Origin: Halomonas sp. CH40
GTDB taxonomy: Bacteria; Pseudomonadota; Gammaproteobacteria; Pseudomonadales; Halomonadaceae
Assembly: GCA_041875495.1 (NCBI GenBank)
Contig: CP112982.1
Coordinates: forward strand, 1,860,001 to 1,924,000
Length of the DNA stretch: 64,000 bases
Reading direction: 5' to 3'
Part shown: positions 35,030 to 43,846 of the stretch, one piece after another
How positions within the stretch are numbered: the stretch's first letter is position 1
Layout of the letters: the number at the start of each line of letters is the position of its first letter
The notes under the pieces: model-generated
The model's input: the letters and a program-made list of their open reading frames with translations, nothing else
Databases searched by the model: none
What the model was told of the DNA's origin: nothing
Translations under genes and position numbers: made by a program

Positions 35030-35518
35030 TTAAGGCATCTCTACGCTCATCCTCTTTCTCTCGTTTTCAACCACATCGCGGAAGAAGGCGTCTTCAGTGC
35101 CGACTCCTCGCTTGTCAGGATTAGGCCAAAGCACGCTAATCAAGACGTAGCGCACGGTGTTGGGGTATTTCTCAAGCAATTTCCCCAACTGCTGGGGAAG
35201 CGTGTCAAACCACTGAAAGCAAAACACTGAATGGTCAAGATAATATCCGCGACCCTTGAAGAGCTGGGCCTGTTGACCGAAGTCCTTATGTTCTCTAAGC
35301 CAAGTAAGCCGGAACCGTGCAGCAAGCACATCGTGAAGCCACTGCACATCTCTATGGTCATAGCTCCTAATGGGTATGAAAGGTTTTAGCTCTGGTGCCA
35401 AATCATCAACTCGATACTCAAGACCATCAACTATTCGACAGACAGCATCCAAGTATGCATTATGCTGAAGATCGGCGAGAGTCATGTCATCAGACTCAAA
35501 CCACGGACTTATAATCAT
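35030..35518 (-). CDS. hypothetical protein of the island defence operon (162 aa)
   Basis: I do not recognise a family. 162 aa, soluble, acidic/aromatic, with DDMTLADLQHNAYLDAVCRIVDGL and a C-terminal VRYVLISVLWPNPDKRG. It begins 5 bp after the preceding 73-aa gene and reads in the same direction as the methyltransferase-helicase-GIY-YIG genes, so it is probably translated from the same message. The next gene is the interrupted PD-(D/E)XK gene. Confidence 0.65.
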   Translation of the reverse strand: MIISPWFESDDMTLADLQHNAYLDAVCRIVDGLEYRVDDLAPELKPFIPIRSYDHRDVQWLHDVLAARFRLTWLREHKDFGQQAQLFKGRGYYLDHSVFCFQWFDTLPQQLGKLLEKYPNTVRYVLISVLWPNPDKRGVGTEDAFFRDVVENERKRMSVEMP

Positions 35519-35523
35519 GACGA

Positions 35524-35745
35524 CTAGTTCCGGTCTTTCGGTTTATGGATCATGGCAATGGTTCCGTAGTACTTTTCATCTACAGCGAACCAGAGCTCGG
35601 TACGAACAGCCCGACAGGTTATGATTTCATATCCATCCATGCGCGCATCATCCAGCAAACTTGGATGGAACTCATTAGGACAATTAGGACACTCCTTAGG
35701 CTCTGCGGCCCAGCAGTTGATCCGTAAAACGTGTTCTTTACCCAT
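35524..35745 (-). CDS. small hypothetical protein with Cys-x-x-Cys (73 aa)
   Basis: 73 aa, unknown family. Contains KECPNCPNEFHP and further Cys at positions 12 and 45, so a metal site is possible. Its ATG directly follows the TAA of a 35-codon frame (TAAATG) and the next gene starts 5 bp after its stop, so it is part of a compact operon. Confidence 0.6.
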   Translation of the reverse strand: MGKEHVLRINCWAAEPKECPNCPNEFHPSLLDDARMDGYEIITCRAVRTELWFAVDEKYYGTIAMIHKPKDRN

Positions 35746-35853
35746 TTATTGAATCAACGGAGAAATATCGTCTTGAGGGAAACCCGCACGAAGTAAGCAC
35801 TCGTAGGTGGCGTTCCATTGTGCAACGCTAATAACCTCATGATGACTAACCAT
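35746..35853 (-). CDS. very small protein (35 aa) overlapping the GIY-YIG gene
   Basis: Minus-strand frame MVSHHEVISVAQWNATYECL followed by LRAGFPQDDISPLIQ, then TAA. The ATG lies in the last codons of the GIY-YIG gene (8-bp overlap) and the TAA is followed at once by the ATG of the 73-aa gene. It fills a gap that would otherwise break the operon. The composition is protein-like and the arrangement suggests coupled translation. Confidence 0.55.
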   Translation of the reverse strand: MVSHHEVISVAQWNATYECLLRAGFPQDDISPLIQ

Positions 35854-37186
35854 GGCGCTTCTCCACCAGCCTGCCCGTCGTATTGTCCATCCGATATTGG
35901 GCAATCGTGCCATCAGCTATTCGCTTGACTATTTCTCGGGCGGCATCCAACTCAACATCAAACCATTCACGGGGGCGATAGCTCTCGCCGTCACGGCTGC
36001 GTAACAGCACATTCACGCGCTGCTGATGAAGCATGGCGTGAACCAGGCGCTCGAATCGCCTTGGGTCTAGGTTGTAGCATTCAAAAGAGGTGACGACCTT
36101 TACAGGCGCTTCCAGGTAGGTCTGCTGACGCTCTGCACCAGCAATGCGCTGCTCCAGTTTCTTCTCGGTGTAGCCAATTTTATGCAGGTTTCTGATGCCC
36201 TGAAGCGCCGGATCTTGGCTGAGCGAACGCAGGATGTAGATAACGCCTGTGCGTTTATCGTGATGGGTAATGCCTTGCATGACATCCAATGTGGTGTCAG
36301 GACGCAGGATACGCCGCCCGGTCTCATCCTTATAAAGTGCTCTGGCAAGTGATCGAAGCAGCAGATTAGATTCGGTGCCGTTATCAAAGACGACTCTCAG
36401 ACGCGGGTTAAATTTACGACCTGCACCTACGCTCTCCTGACCTACCTGATCAGCAACACACAACATACCGTTGAGCACGAACATATCGCCCTCGTCGATT
36501 TGAGACTCTTTCTGAAACGGCACCGTCTCGGCATCACCTTCACGCAATTCTTCCCTGACCTGCTCAAAAAGCCCCTCAAACCGATAAAAATCCTCGCAAT
36601 GGGTTCGCCGTGCAATTTCATCCGGCATGTCGCGCTCACTGACTTCTGGCACATGCATCATGTCAAAAATCGAGGCGACACCTTCATCATCATCACTCAG
36701 CAACCCCAAAGCATCGCTATTCCAAATATCATCCAACGAGGTAACGCTGTCAGGCGCAATGTCATGATGAGAGTTGCCCACTGACTCTGATGCTTGTTCT
36801 TGGACTGTAGGTTGCTCAGGAACGGCGCGGTGATCGGTGGAACGATCTTCGGGTGCTTGTTGCTTGTCTGTATCCCCCGTATAGCTGCTCAGAAGCCCCA
36901 AAGAGTCCCAGTCAGCCAATCCCTCAGCATGGTCTTTATCTTGCCTCAGAGAGGCTAATTGGACGGCTAAGCTAGCCTCAGAAAGGTCTTCTGCCGTTTC
37001 ATCAGGCTCCCTGCCCTTGTCTCGCACGAAGGCTTCGATATTTTGGAGTGCTGCGATAAGACGTTGATCTGCCGAAGGCGCTGACGTTGCTGAAGGCGCA
37101 ACCCTCAGCAATCCCAGGTCGTCTGGCTCTGAGAAAATGTCATCCAGTGTTTTACGCTTTCGCGGCTCCCGGCGTGTTCGGATCAT
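35846..37186 (-). CDS. GIY-YIG nuclease-family protein (T5orf172-like) with repeated N-terminal motif
   Basis: 446 aa. Residues ~1-180 are acidic and probably disordered, with three copies of a short motif: LDDIFSEPDDLGLL (14-27), LADWDSLGLL (90-99), LDDIWNSDALGLL (151-163). The C-terminal ~315-430 is a GIY-YIG domain of the T5orf172/MUG113 kind: GVIYILRSLSQDP, LHKIGYTEKKLEQRIAGAE and FERLVHAMLHQQRVNVLL. Start overlaps the helicase stop (ATGA). Together with the upstream helicase and MmeI-type methyltransferase it resembles the yeeA-yeeB-yeeC group of Bacillus subtilis as I remember it. A nuclease role in defence is inferred. Confidence 0.8.
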   Translation of the reverse strand: MIRTRREPRKRKTLDDIFSEPDDLGLLRVAPSATSAPSADQRLIAALQNIEAFVRDKGREPDETAEDLSEASLAVQLASLRQDKDHAEGLADWDSLGLLSSYTGDTDKQQAPEDRSTDHRAVPEQPTVQEQASESVGNSHHDIAPDSVTSLDDIWNSDALGLLSDDDEGVASIFDMMHVPEVSERDMPDEIARRTHCEDFYRFEGLFEQVREELREGDAETVPFQKESQIDEGDMFVLNGMLCVADQVGQESVGAGRKFNPRLRVVFDNGTESNLLLRSLARALYKDETGRRILRPDTTLDVMQGITHHDKRTGVIYILRSLSQDPALQGIRNLHKIGYTEKKLEQRIAGAERQQTYLEAPVKVVTSFECYNLDPRRFERLVHAMLHQQRVNVLLRSRDGESYRPREWFDVELDAAREIVKRIADGTIAQYRMDNTTGRLVEKRHG

Positions 37187-39264
37187 GCTGAGGCTCCCCT
37201 CATCCGTTCACGTTTCTTCTGCTGAATGAACGTCAGTGCCTCGGCATACCGCACTTCCATGTGATCATCGCTATGAATCGAGGGCGGATGGCCTTTTTCT
37301 TTCGTGAAGGCGACGATTTTCGGCCAGAGAACCACGGCCTCTTCCTCTGACATCTGCGCACGTTTGCCCACCACCGTATCTTGAATGGTCTTCAGAACAG
37401 GTGCTGTCAGTGCCTTGGAGAGAATTTCATAAGCGCCCTGAAACGGATTGATCTGGTTGATCAGGTCGATATTCAGGTGCTCGATGTTGACGAATTTTTC
37501 ACCAATTTTCAGGAACTGGCGAGTTTGCTGGGGGCTATTGCTATCCGGGCCATCTTCAAGCGTCCGACCATCGGGGGCTGCGCCAGGATCAACAGGTTCT
37601 CCACCTTCACCGACGTTATAAACCTGATCCGGCTCGTGAATGACCGCACCTTCCGGTAGCTCATCTTCATTGAACAGGCCACCTGTCGAACGTGCGCCCA
37701 TTGTCGTCAGCACCGTTTCGCGCAGCACCTCGCGCTCGTTGTCATCCAGGTCAGGGTGCAATTGCTCAATGACCTTGGGCAGCTCAACCTCATTGATCAC
37801 TTCAGGTTCGGTCGTATCAGTCACCGCAGCAGCGGCCACCTCGGGCTTCTGAAGCAGCGATGCAATGATGTCTTCCTGACCACCGGATTGCAGAATCCCC
37901 ATTACCTTGTCAGATACAGGCGACTGAGTGTCTTCAATAATCACGGTGCCTGCCTCAACTTGCTCACCGGCTTTCATACGGGAGCGGGGCTTGAACGACA
38001 CGCTAGGAGCCAATACCTGCTCCATTAACAGCGACACCGTGATCGCCTTGAGCAGGTTATTGACGCTGATTTTCACGTCATCGTCTTCAGCATCTGGCTG
38101 TGCGATCAGGTTGGTAAACTGCGCATGGCTTTTGCCTTCACTGTCACGGGTCGCACGCCCGATGATCTGAACAATTTCAGTCATTGAGTTGCGATAGCCC
38201 ACGGTCAACACATGCTCGCAGAAAGGCCAGTCAAAGCCTTCCTTGGCCATTCCCAGGGCAATAATCACGTCTACGTCTTCGGGGCGTTCAACATTGCGCA
38301 GGTATTCCTGCACCTCACGGCGTATTGGTGTATCAGTCACCAGATCGGCCACTTTTAGCAACTTACCGCTCACATGCTTGACGGTGACAATACCCGTTCG
38401 GCTGTCTTGGCGTTGCACCTCTCCCAGTGCATCCAGAATATGATCAACCTCGCCATACTTGTCCTTGGTGCTTTCCCCGCTGTTCACGTTGGGAATATGC
38501 ACAATGGTCTTCTTGTTGGGATCAAGCACCTCACGGATCGCATCAAGATAGCGACCCTGATAGAAGTGGTAGCCGATACCCAGGGATTTGAGATAACGAT
38601 AACCGTTGAGCTGCTCGTAGTAGGTGTAGGTGACTTTATCGAATTCGGCTTCATCATCAGGGAGCAGAATGGGGGCGGCATCACCACGGAAATAGCTGCC
38701 GGTCATGGCGACGATATGCGCGTTAGAGCTACGCATGAGGTCATCAATCAAGCCACCCAGACGGTTGCCTTCATCGACGGAGACATGGTGAAACTCATCA
38801 ATAGCGACAAGGCAGCCATCAAAGTCAGAGGCTTTTAGCTTGGCAAACGCATAACGCAGCGTGGCATGGGTGCAAACCAAAGTGCGGGCGTTAGGGTCAC
38901 CCAGAAATCGACAGAAGGTATCCACCTTGCCACTATCACTGCCTGCCCTGCAGAGATCGTAGCGGTCATCGACATGCCAGTCCGCATCAAAACCGTAGGA
39001 GGTAAGATCAGTGTTCTTGAATGATGCGCCAATCGACATTTCTGGCACAGCAACAATGGCCTTGCGCACGCCCAGATGGTGAAGCTTGTATAACGCCAGA
39101 AACATCAAGGCACGGGATTTACCAGAGGCAGGCGGCGCTTTAAGTAGCAGGTATTGGCTATCGCGCTTTTCATAGGCTCTCGCCTGCATTTCACGCATAC
39201 CGAGGTCATTACTGGTCGCGCTCTTTCCGTTGCGAGCGTATTCAACCTTGATCAGCTCAGCCAT
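37183..39264 (-). CDS. DEAD/DEAH-type SF2 helicase of a restriction/defence operon
   Basis: 693 aa. Motif I KAPPASGKSRALMFLALY, motif II VAIDEFHHVS (DEFH), motif III MTGSYFRGD, and the C-terminal RecA-like domain with IALGMAKEGFDWPFCEHVLTVGYRNSMTEIVQIIGRATRDSEG (motifs V-VI). The last ~270 residues are acidic linkers and helices unlike Type I HsdR; no N-terminal nuclease motif is seen. Start 3 bp after the methyltransferase stop. In place of HsdR it may translocate DNA for the GIY-YIG protein. Confidence 0.85.
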   Translation of the reverse strand: MAELIKVEYARNGKSATSNDLGMREMQARAYEKRDSQYLLLKAPPASGKSRALMFLALYKLHHLGVRKAIVAVPEMSIGASFKNTDLTSYGFDADWHVDDRYDLCRAGSDSGKVDTFCRFLGDPNARTLVCTHATLRYAFAKLKASDFDGCLVAIDEFHHVSVDEGNRLGGLIDDLMRSSNAHIVAMTGSYFRGDAAPILLPDDEAEFDKVTYTYYEQLNGYRYLKSLGIGYHFYQGRYLDAIREVLDPNKKTIVHIPNVNSGESTKDKYGEVDHILDALGEVQRQDSRTGIVTVKHVSGKLLKVADLVTDTPIRREVQEYLRNVERPEDVDVIIALGMAKEGFDWPFCEHVLTVGYRNSMTEIVQIIGRATRDSEGKSHAQFTNLIAQPDAEDDDVKISVNNLLKAITVSLLMEQVLAPSVSFKPRSRMKAGEQVEAGTVIIEDTQSPVSDKVMGILQSGGQEDIIASLLQKPEVAAAAVTDTTEPEVINEVELPKVIEQLHPDLDDNEREVLRETVLTTMGARSTGGLFNEDELPEGAVIHEPDQVYNVGEGGEPVDPGAAPDGRTLEDGPDSNSPQQTRQFLKIGEKFVNIEHLNIDLINQINPFQGAYEILSKALTAPVLKTIQDTVVGKRAQMSEEEAVVLWPKIVAFTKEKGHPPSIHSDDHMEVRYAEALTFIQQKKRERMRGASA

Positions 39265-39267
39265 GGC

Positions 39268-42015
39268 TCACCCCTCCGTGGTGATAGTTTTACGTGTTTT
39301 CTTAGTAGCTCTAGCCTTGGCGGCCTTTTCGGCCTCAATCAGTTTTTCATAGCGGGCCAGCAAGTATTCCTGGCGTTCCGCTGTATCACGGAAAGGACGG
39401 TCTCGATACAGTTTTTCCACGGCTTCATCGAGCGCTTGATGTGCATCCAGAAGGTTTTCCGGCATTTTGTTAGGGTCATAGAGCTGAGCCATCGTTTTAT
39501 CGGGATGAGCGGCTCGGCCAAGAATAACGGCACGCCCTAACCTCTCGACTTCCTTGCGTTTATGCTCTGATGCTTCGGGCCAAGGGAAGGTGTTGTAGAC
39601 AATAGTGGCTGAATAGCGATAACGGCTTTCAAGACGCCCACCCACAAGGCGAAGCCAATCCATGTGCACTTGAGTCGAAAGAATGGCGAAGTCGTAGAGC
39701 GTTCCATTAGGTATGGTCTGCACAAGATCTGTAACGATGACTTCCTCTCCAAAAAAACCTATAGGGGCATATTGCCTTCGCTCTGAAGTGACGCGAGGCA
39801 CTAAAATATAACGCCCCTGATGAAGCTGACGTCTTTCACCAAAGAGGTGGGGGGCTTTCGCAATCTCACGTGTTGTCGCTTTCGTGCTGGATAATCTAAC
39901 TTGCCTAACTGCTTCAATACGCACTTTGACAGCAGGCATCGATTCTATTTCCTCTTCATCAGCATCAACTAACCATAAGCACCACCGCTCCCTACCTTGC
40001 AGAAACTCCTGAGCACCAAGCAGCTGCCTGAGATACCTTGCAGCGTGCGGCTCTACCTTGATCAGCTCATCCTTCTCTTCTGGAGACAGAATTAAGTGGC
40101 CGCCATCCACAGGTTTATTGCCATACACCATCTTGGTTGAATGAACCAACGGCTGATTACGGCTAACAACGATGGTGTTACCTGCTTCTACAAGGTAGGG
40201 GCTGATATTCGCAACCGATTTCACACGCCACTCGTTATCTACGCGCTGATAAAGGGTTTTATTATCAGGCGCTATACTCAGCCCAATGATAACGACATGA
40301 ACGCCTGCATTTCCTTGGGCGCTGTTACGCCACGAGAAGCTTCGGTAGGCAAAGTTAATTTCAGCACCCAACTCAAGAACGGGCGGCCATAACATAGCCA
40401 CCTGTTCGCCTTGGCATATCGAGTTTGTCGTCACAAAAGCAAGGCTGACACCTGGCTGAAGGAATTGAGCACCTTTCCAGATAAAGGCTGCCACGTAGTC
40501 CATATAACGATATTTACGAAACCCTTGGAATACCACTGCCATGTCTTCATTCTGTTCATCTGTCCGATACGTAGCACCGCGATATGGTGGGTTACCGCAG
40601 ACATACACCTCATCCGCACGGTTAACCGGACAAACATCTTGCCAATGCACTCTAAGACTATTGGCCGATACAAGGTTGCCAGCATCTTTCAGCGGCAATA
40701 AAGGCTCTACGTGTCCAAACTCATTGGCAAATAGCATGTTCATCTGGTGCTCAGCCAACCACAGCGAGAGTTGCGCGACCTCGTGGGCAAAATCATCAAT
40801 CTCAATGCCGTAAAACTGACTGAGACGAATCCCGCTCATGAACATCTCGTTCTGTTTCTGTTGACCAACGTCCTGCATGGCCCGAAAAACCGCCATCTCC
40901 AGCCTACGTAGCTCTTTGTAGGCAATGATCAGAAAATTGCCCGATCCCATCGCTGGATCGAACACCTTAATATGTGCCAATCGCTCCAACAAAGCTTCCA
41001 GCCTCTTACGGTTGCCTCGCGCCTTATGCAGCTCGGCATACAGCTTGTCGAGAAACAGCGGGCGGATCACCTTCAGGATATTTGGCACAGAGGTATAGTG
41101 CTGGCCCAGCGAATCGCGGCTTTCTTCATCCACGACCGCCTGAAACATCGAACCGAAAATATCCGGGTTTACCGCTTCCCAGGCGAGCTGACCACACTCG
41201 ATCATCATCCGACGGCCTTTAGCACGAATTTCCGGCACGGGCAGATCGTCGCGGAACAAGCCGCCGTTAACATAGGGGAATTGGACAATATGGGTAGCCA
41301 GGTCAGCAGAACGCTCGTTTTCTGGCTGATTCATCACTCGGAATAACTGTGCAAGCAGCGCAGACAATCCTTCACCGTTCTCATCGCTGGCTTCAGTGAT
41401 CACCTTGGTGAAAGCGTCTTTGGGGAAGATGCCGGTATCTTCGGCAAAATAGCAAAACAGCAGACGGGTCAGGAAAACGTTAAGCGAATGGAGCTGCTCG
41501 GGTGTGCTGAACTCATTAACCTCTTTCAGACGGTCAAAAAGCCGCCCCATCTTGGCCGCCGCCTTCAGGTCTGCCGAAGCTTCCGTGAAGTGTTTGGTGC
41601 GCTCTAGCCCTGCCATTGGCGCAAAGAACAGGTATTGCGTGGCCAAATCGCTGAACGGCACTTCCAGGCGCTCATCGGTCTTGGTGTCGAGCGCGGTCAG
41701 CTCAAGAAAGTCCGTCACCACCAGGAAGCGGCATTTATGCCGTGCAGGCTCATCCTCGTCGGCCAGAAACTGCAATGCCTCGTGGACACTCTCACCTTGG
41801 CGAACCGGCATGAAGTAAAGCCAGTTCTTGAGTGCAACATGCCCCTCATCCTTACGGCTGGCGACGTTCCGCTGTCCGCCGTTGCGAACCTGGGTAATCG
41901 TGGCCTTGGAGAAGCCGTAGGCGTCGAGAAAGGCGTAAATGAACTCACTACTGACGGCGTCAGGCCGAGTCGCAGCGTTGAGAGTATCCATGCAGTAGGT
42001 CTGATCGAAGGCCAT
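39268..42015 (-). CDS. MmeI/YeeA-like class I DNA adenine methyltransferase
   Basis: 915 aa. N-terminal ~1-240 helical region with conserved VTDFLELTALDTKT but no clear PD-(D/E)XK of MmeI itself. Methyltransferase core ~320-560: IKVFDPAMGSGNFLIIAYKELR (motif I), YGIEIDDFAHEVAQLSLWLAEHQMN, CGNPPYRGATYR (motif IV NPPY, N6-adenine type), FVTTNSICQGEQVAML; the target-recognition part ~600-850. First gene of the island's minus-strand operon, followed by helicase and GIY-YIG protein. Likely marks host DNA for the system; the specificity cannot be read from sequence. Confidence 0.88.
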   Translation of the reverse strand: MAFDQTYCMDTLNAATRPDAVSSEFIYAFLDAYGFSKATITQVRNGGQRNVASRKDEGHVALKNWLYFMPVRQGESVHEALQFLADEDEPARHKCRFLVVTDFLELTALDTKTDERLEVPFSDLATQYLFFAPMAGLERTKHFTEASADLKAAAKMGRLFDRLKEVNEFSTPEQLHSLNVFLTRLLFCYFAEDTGIFPKDAFTKVITEASDENGEGLSALLAQLFRVMNQPENERSADLATHIVQFPYVNGGLFRDDLPVPEIRAKGRRMMIECGQLAWEAVNPDIFGSMFQAVVDEESRDSLGQHYTSVPNILKVIRPLFLDKLYAELHKARGNRKRLEALLERLAHIKVFDPAMGSGNFLIIAYKELRRLEMAVFRAMQDVGQQKQNEMFMSGIRLSQFYGIEIDDFAHEVAQLSLWLAEHQMNMLFANEFGHVEPLLPLKDAGNLVSANSLRVHWQDVCPVNRADEVYVCGNPPYRGATYRTDEQNEDMAVVFQGFRKYRYMDYVAAFIWKGAQFLQPGVSLAFVTTNSICQGEQVAMLWPPVLELGAEINFAYRSFSWRNSAQGNAGVHVVIIGLSIAPDNKTLYQRVDNEWRVKSVANISPYLVEAGNTIVVSRNQPLVHSTKMVYGNKPVDGGHLILSPEEKDELIKVEPHAARYLRQLLGAQEFLQGRERWCLWLVDADEEEIESMPAVKVRIEAVRQVRLSSTKATTREIAKAPHLFGERRQLHQGRYILVPRVTSERRQYAPIGFFGEEVIVTDLVQTIPNGTLYDFAILSTQVHMDWLRLVGGRLESRYRYSATIVYNTFPWPEASEHKRKEVERLGRAVILGRAAHPDKTMAQLYDPNKMPENLLDAHQALDEAVEKLYRDRPFRDTAERQEYLLARYEKLIEAEKAAKARATKKTRKTITTEG

Positions 42016-42416
42016 GTGTCAGGTGCTCCTTGCTTGCTGACTCCTATAGAGTCTTTTGGCTCGTTATTTTTAGAGCCTACTCAGTTGGTCCGGGGATGTC
42101 ATTGACCTAAACCTAAAATATGAACAATACGCCCCCCTGAGACTTCTCTCTGAAATACTCTCTTCACTAAATTAAGGCAAGTGTAGGCGCAGGCTTAACG
42201 AACTCAAGGTGGCACAAGTTAGAAATGTAAACAGAAATGGCCGAAAAACGGCTATCGTTTACACTTCAAGGTGGAATCCTCAGTTCCACCAGCACAAAAC
42301 CCCTTCACTCACTCACTCACTCGGTGTTTACACAATTTACTTGTGTATAGAATGGGAATATCTGGCGCATGATGCTCTCCGAACAGACGTAATAAACTCG
42401 TTATCTTGATAAAAAA
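42016..42416. other. right-end region of the island, no gene, dense inverted repeats
   Basis: The gap between the methyltransferase and rnhA holds the promoter of the defence operon near its left side (AAGGAG lies before the methyltransferase start). At 42305-42322 there is a short TCAC tandem run. From 42201 to 42347 several inverted repeats cluster (separate entry). No convincing protein frame. Confidence 0.55.
42201..42347. repeat. cluster of inverted repeats at the island's right end, possible recombinase sites
   Basis: TGTAAAC at 42226-42232 faces GTTTACA at 42257-42263, with GCCG/CGGC nested between; GTTTACA recurs at 42326-42332. GGTGGAA (42270-42276) faces TTCCACC (42284-42290). TACACAA (42329-42335) faces TTGTGTA (42341-42347). 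CAAGGTGG occurs twice in direct orientation (42205 and 42267). Such sets of repeated and inverted heptamers near an element end are what recombinase core and arm sites look like. Confidence 0.5.
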
Positions 42417-42887
42417 TCAGGCTTTTTGCTGAACATGCTCATCGATGGCGATATTGGCCAGCTGATCAGCTTTCTCGTTACCAGGGTGCCCGCTGTGCCC
42501 CTTGACCCAATGCCATTCAATCTTATGGCGCTGGGTTTCTGCATGCAGGGTTTTCCATAGCGAAGCGTTCTTGACCGGCTGGCGAGCCGCTGTTTTCCAG
42601 TCACGCTTTAGCCAGTTATGAATCCATTGGGTGATCCCCTGGCGGACATATTGAGAATCCGTCCATACCGCGACCTCGCAGGGCTGGTTCAAGGTACGCA
42701 GCGCCATGATAGCCGCCATCAATTCCATCCGGTTATTGGTGGTATCAGCTTCATAGCCATACAAGGTTTTTTCATGTTCACCACTTTGGAGTACCACGCC
42801 CCACCCTCCGGGGCCTGGATTACCCCGGCAGGCACCATCGGTGTAGACGGTGACTTTGGGGAGCGGCTGTGTTTCTTCATCACTCAA
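42417..42887 (-). CDS. rnhA: ribonuclease HI
   Basis: 156 aa. Catalytic residues: Asp in [17 protein letters not shown], Glu in [10 protein letters not shown], Asp in [13 protein letters not shown], His in [17 protein letters not shown] and final Asp. Basic handle [12 protein letters not shown]. Degrades RNA in RNA-DNA hybrids. Start overlaps the methyltransferase stop by 4 bp. Normally followed by dnaQ; here the island follows. Confidence 0.95.
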   Translation of the reverse strand: MSDEETQPLPKVTVYTDGACRGNPGPGGWGVVLQSGEHEKTLYGYEADTTNNRMELMAAIMALRTLNQPCEVAVWTDSQYVRQGITQWIHNWLKRDWKTAARQPVKNASLWKTLHAETQRHKIEWHWVKGHSGHPGNEKADQLANIAIDEHVQQKA

Positions 42888-43783
42888 CGCTTGGGTTCCT
42901 TGAATGTATCGGAAGTGGTTTTCCTGACCGATGTGATTTTCAAACCTGTTTTAGCCAATGGCACCTGGCCTGAGGATCTTGTATTTGGGGGCATGGTGAT
43001 CAAAGGCATTCTGGAGCAGTGTTCGCGCGAAAACGCCTGAACAGAGCGTCCGTTAGGCGCCATCTGCATGCCAAATTTTACCCGCTTGGTGCTAGCGGGC
43101 TGTTGGCGCCGTATGGCCCGAATCATATAGCTGTCCCCAAGAGGTAAGTTATGTCGCCGCCCCAAGGTTTCCAGTAAGCCATTACAGGTCGCATTTTTAG
43201 AAGACGCCAACGGCATTCGAAAACCGCAGTAGTCTACCCGTTCGATATCAAAATCAACACATGCCAGCCAATCACGTAGATAACGCGGTGAGCGCCAGTC
43301 AGCGCGCTGTTGGCCCTTATTCGGAAATTCGTGCCGCCTGGGCAAGGCGCGTCGGGACAGATTACTCGGGCTGAAAGGGTTGAAGCCAAAAATCAGCAAA
43401 ATTCCATGGTCTGAGGTAACGCGAGCCGCTTCCTGGAGCAGGTGATGGGCGTTGGCGGTGTGCTCCATCCAATGGTGGACAAGGGTAATATCCAGGCACC
43501 CATCCGGCAATGCCAGGTCATCCAGGGGGCAAATCAGGGTTTCTTGCTGCTGAGCAGCGTCGCGGCTGGGTGCCCATTGCATGACATGTGCCAGGGGAGA
43601 CGCTTGAAGCATGGAAGGCCCCATGACTATTTCAAGCGCATGGCCTTTATAACGTGAATCAATCACCGGCCCAAGACAGGCGCGCTGAGCATCGAGCAAG
43701 GCAGTGCCTTGAGCCGACATCCAGAATTGCTGGGATTTCTTCAGCTGCTGGTCAAGCGTGTGCGCCGCGTCTGAATTTGACAT
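42884..43783 (-). CDS. class I SAM-dependent methyltransferase (YafS-like)
   Basis: 299 aa. Methyltransferase_11 fold without a strong GxGx[74 protein letters not shown]. Located upstream of rnhA and divergent from gloB, the same place as yafS in E. coli (gloB-yafS-rnhA-dnaQ). The substrate is unknown. Confidence 0.85.
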   Translation of the reverse strand: MSNSDAAHTLDQQLKKSQQFWMSAQGTALLDAQRACLGPVIDSRYKGHALEIVMGPSMLQASPLAHVMQWAPSRDAAQQQETLICPLDDLALPDGCLDITLVHHWMEHTANAHHLLQEAARVTSDHGILLIFGFNPFSPSNLSRRALPRRHEFPNKGQQRADWRSPRYLRDWLACVDFDIERVDYCGFRMPLASSKNATCNGLLETLGRRHNLPLGDSYMIRAIRRQQPASTKRVKFGMQMAPNGRSVQAFSREHCSRMPLITMPPNTRSSGQVPLAKTGLKITSVRKTTSDTFKEPKR

Positions 43784-43846
43784 AAAACGCTCTTGCCTCC
43801 AAAGTAACGCCTTTTTGACGCCTTTAACATTTAAAGGATTACCTCC

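Larger units (their letters stand above)
22640..42416. mobile_element. ~20-kb genomic island between dnaQ and rnhA, Gamma-Mobile-Trio type, carrying defence-like cargo
   Basis: The genes on both sides (methyltransferase-rnhA and dnaQ-nudC) all read on the minus strand and would form one neighbourhood if the block were removed, as is usual in this group. The block contains three tyrosine recombinases plus two small coiled-coil proteins at the left end, a RecD2-like helicase, a serine resolvase, an IS1380-family element and a restriction/defence-type operon. Exact ends are not certain: no direct repeat longer than a few bases was found between 22625-22747 and 42350-42416. Inverted repeats at 42201-42347 mark the right end. 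Confidence 0.75.

Noticed and set aside
39268..42015. BREX PglX or Type IIG restriction enzyme
   Set aside because: No other BREX genes are present, and the N-terminal region shows no clear PD-(D/E)XK nuclease motif as in MmeI itself; the stand-alone helicase and GIY-YIG genes argue for a separate system.
42300..42325. CRISPR or long tandem repeat array
   Set aside because: The TCAC run is only about 18 bp and is a simple microsatellite; no spaced repeats are present anywhere in the window.
22600..42420. direct repeats as att sites of the island
   Set aside because: Only short matches such as TAAACT or ACTC are shared by the two border regions; none is long enough to be trusted.
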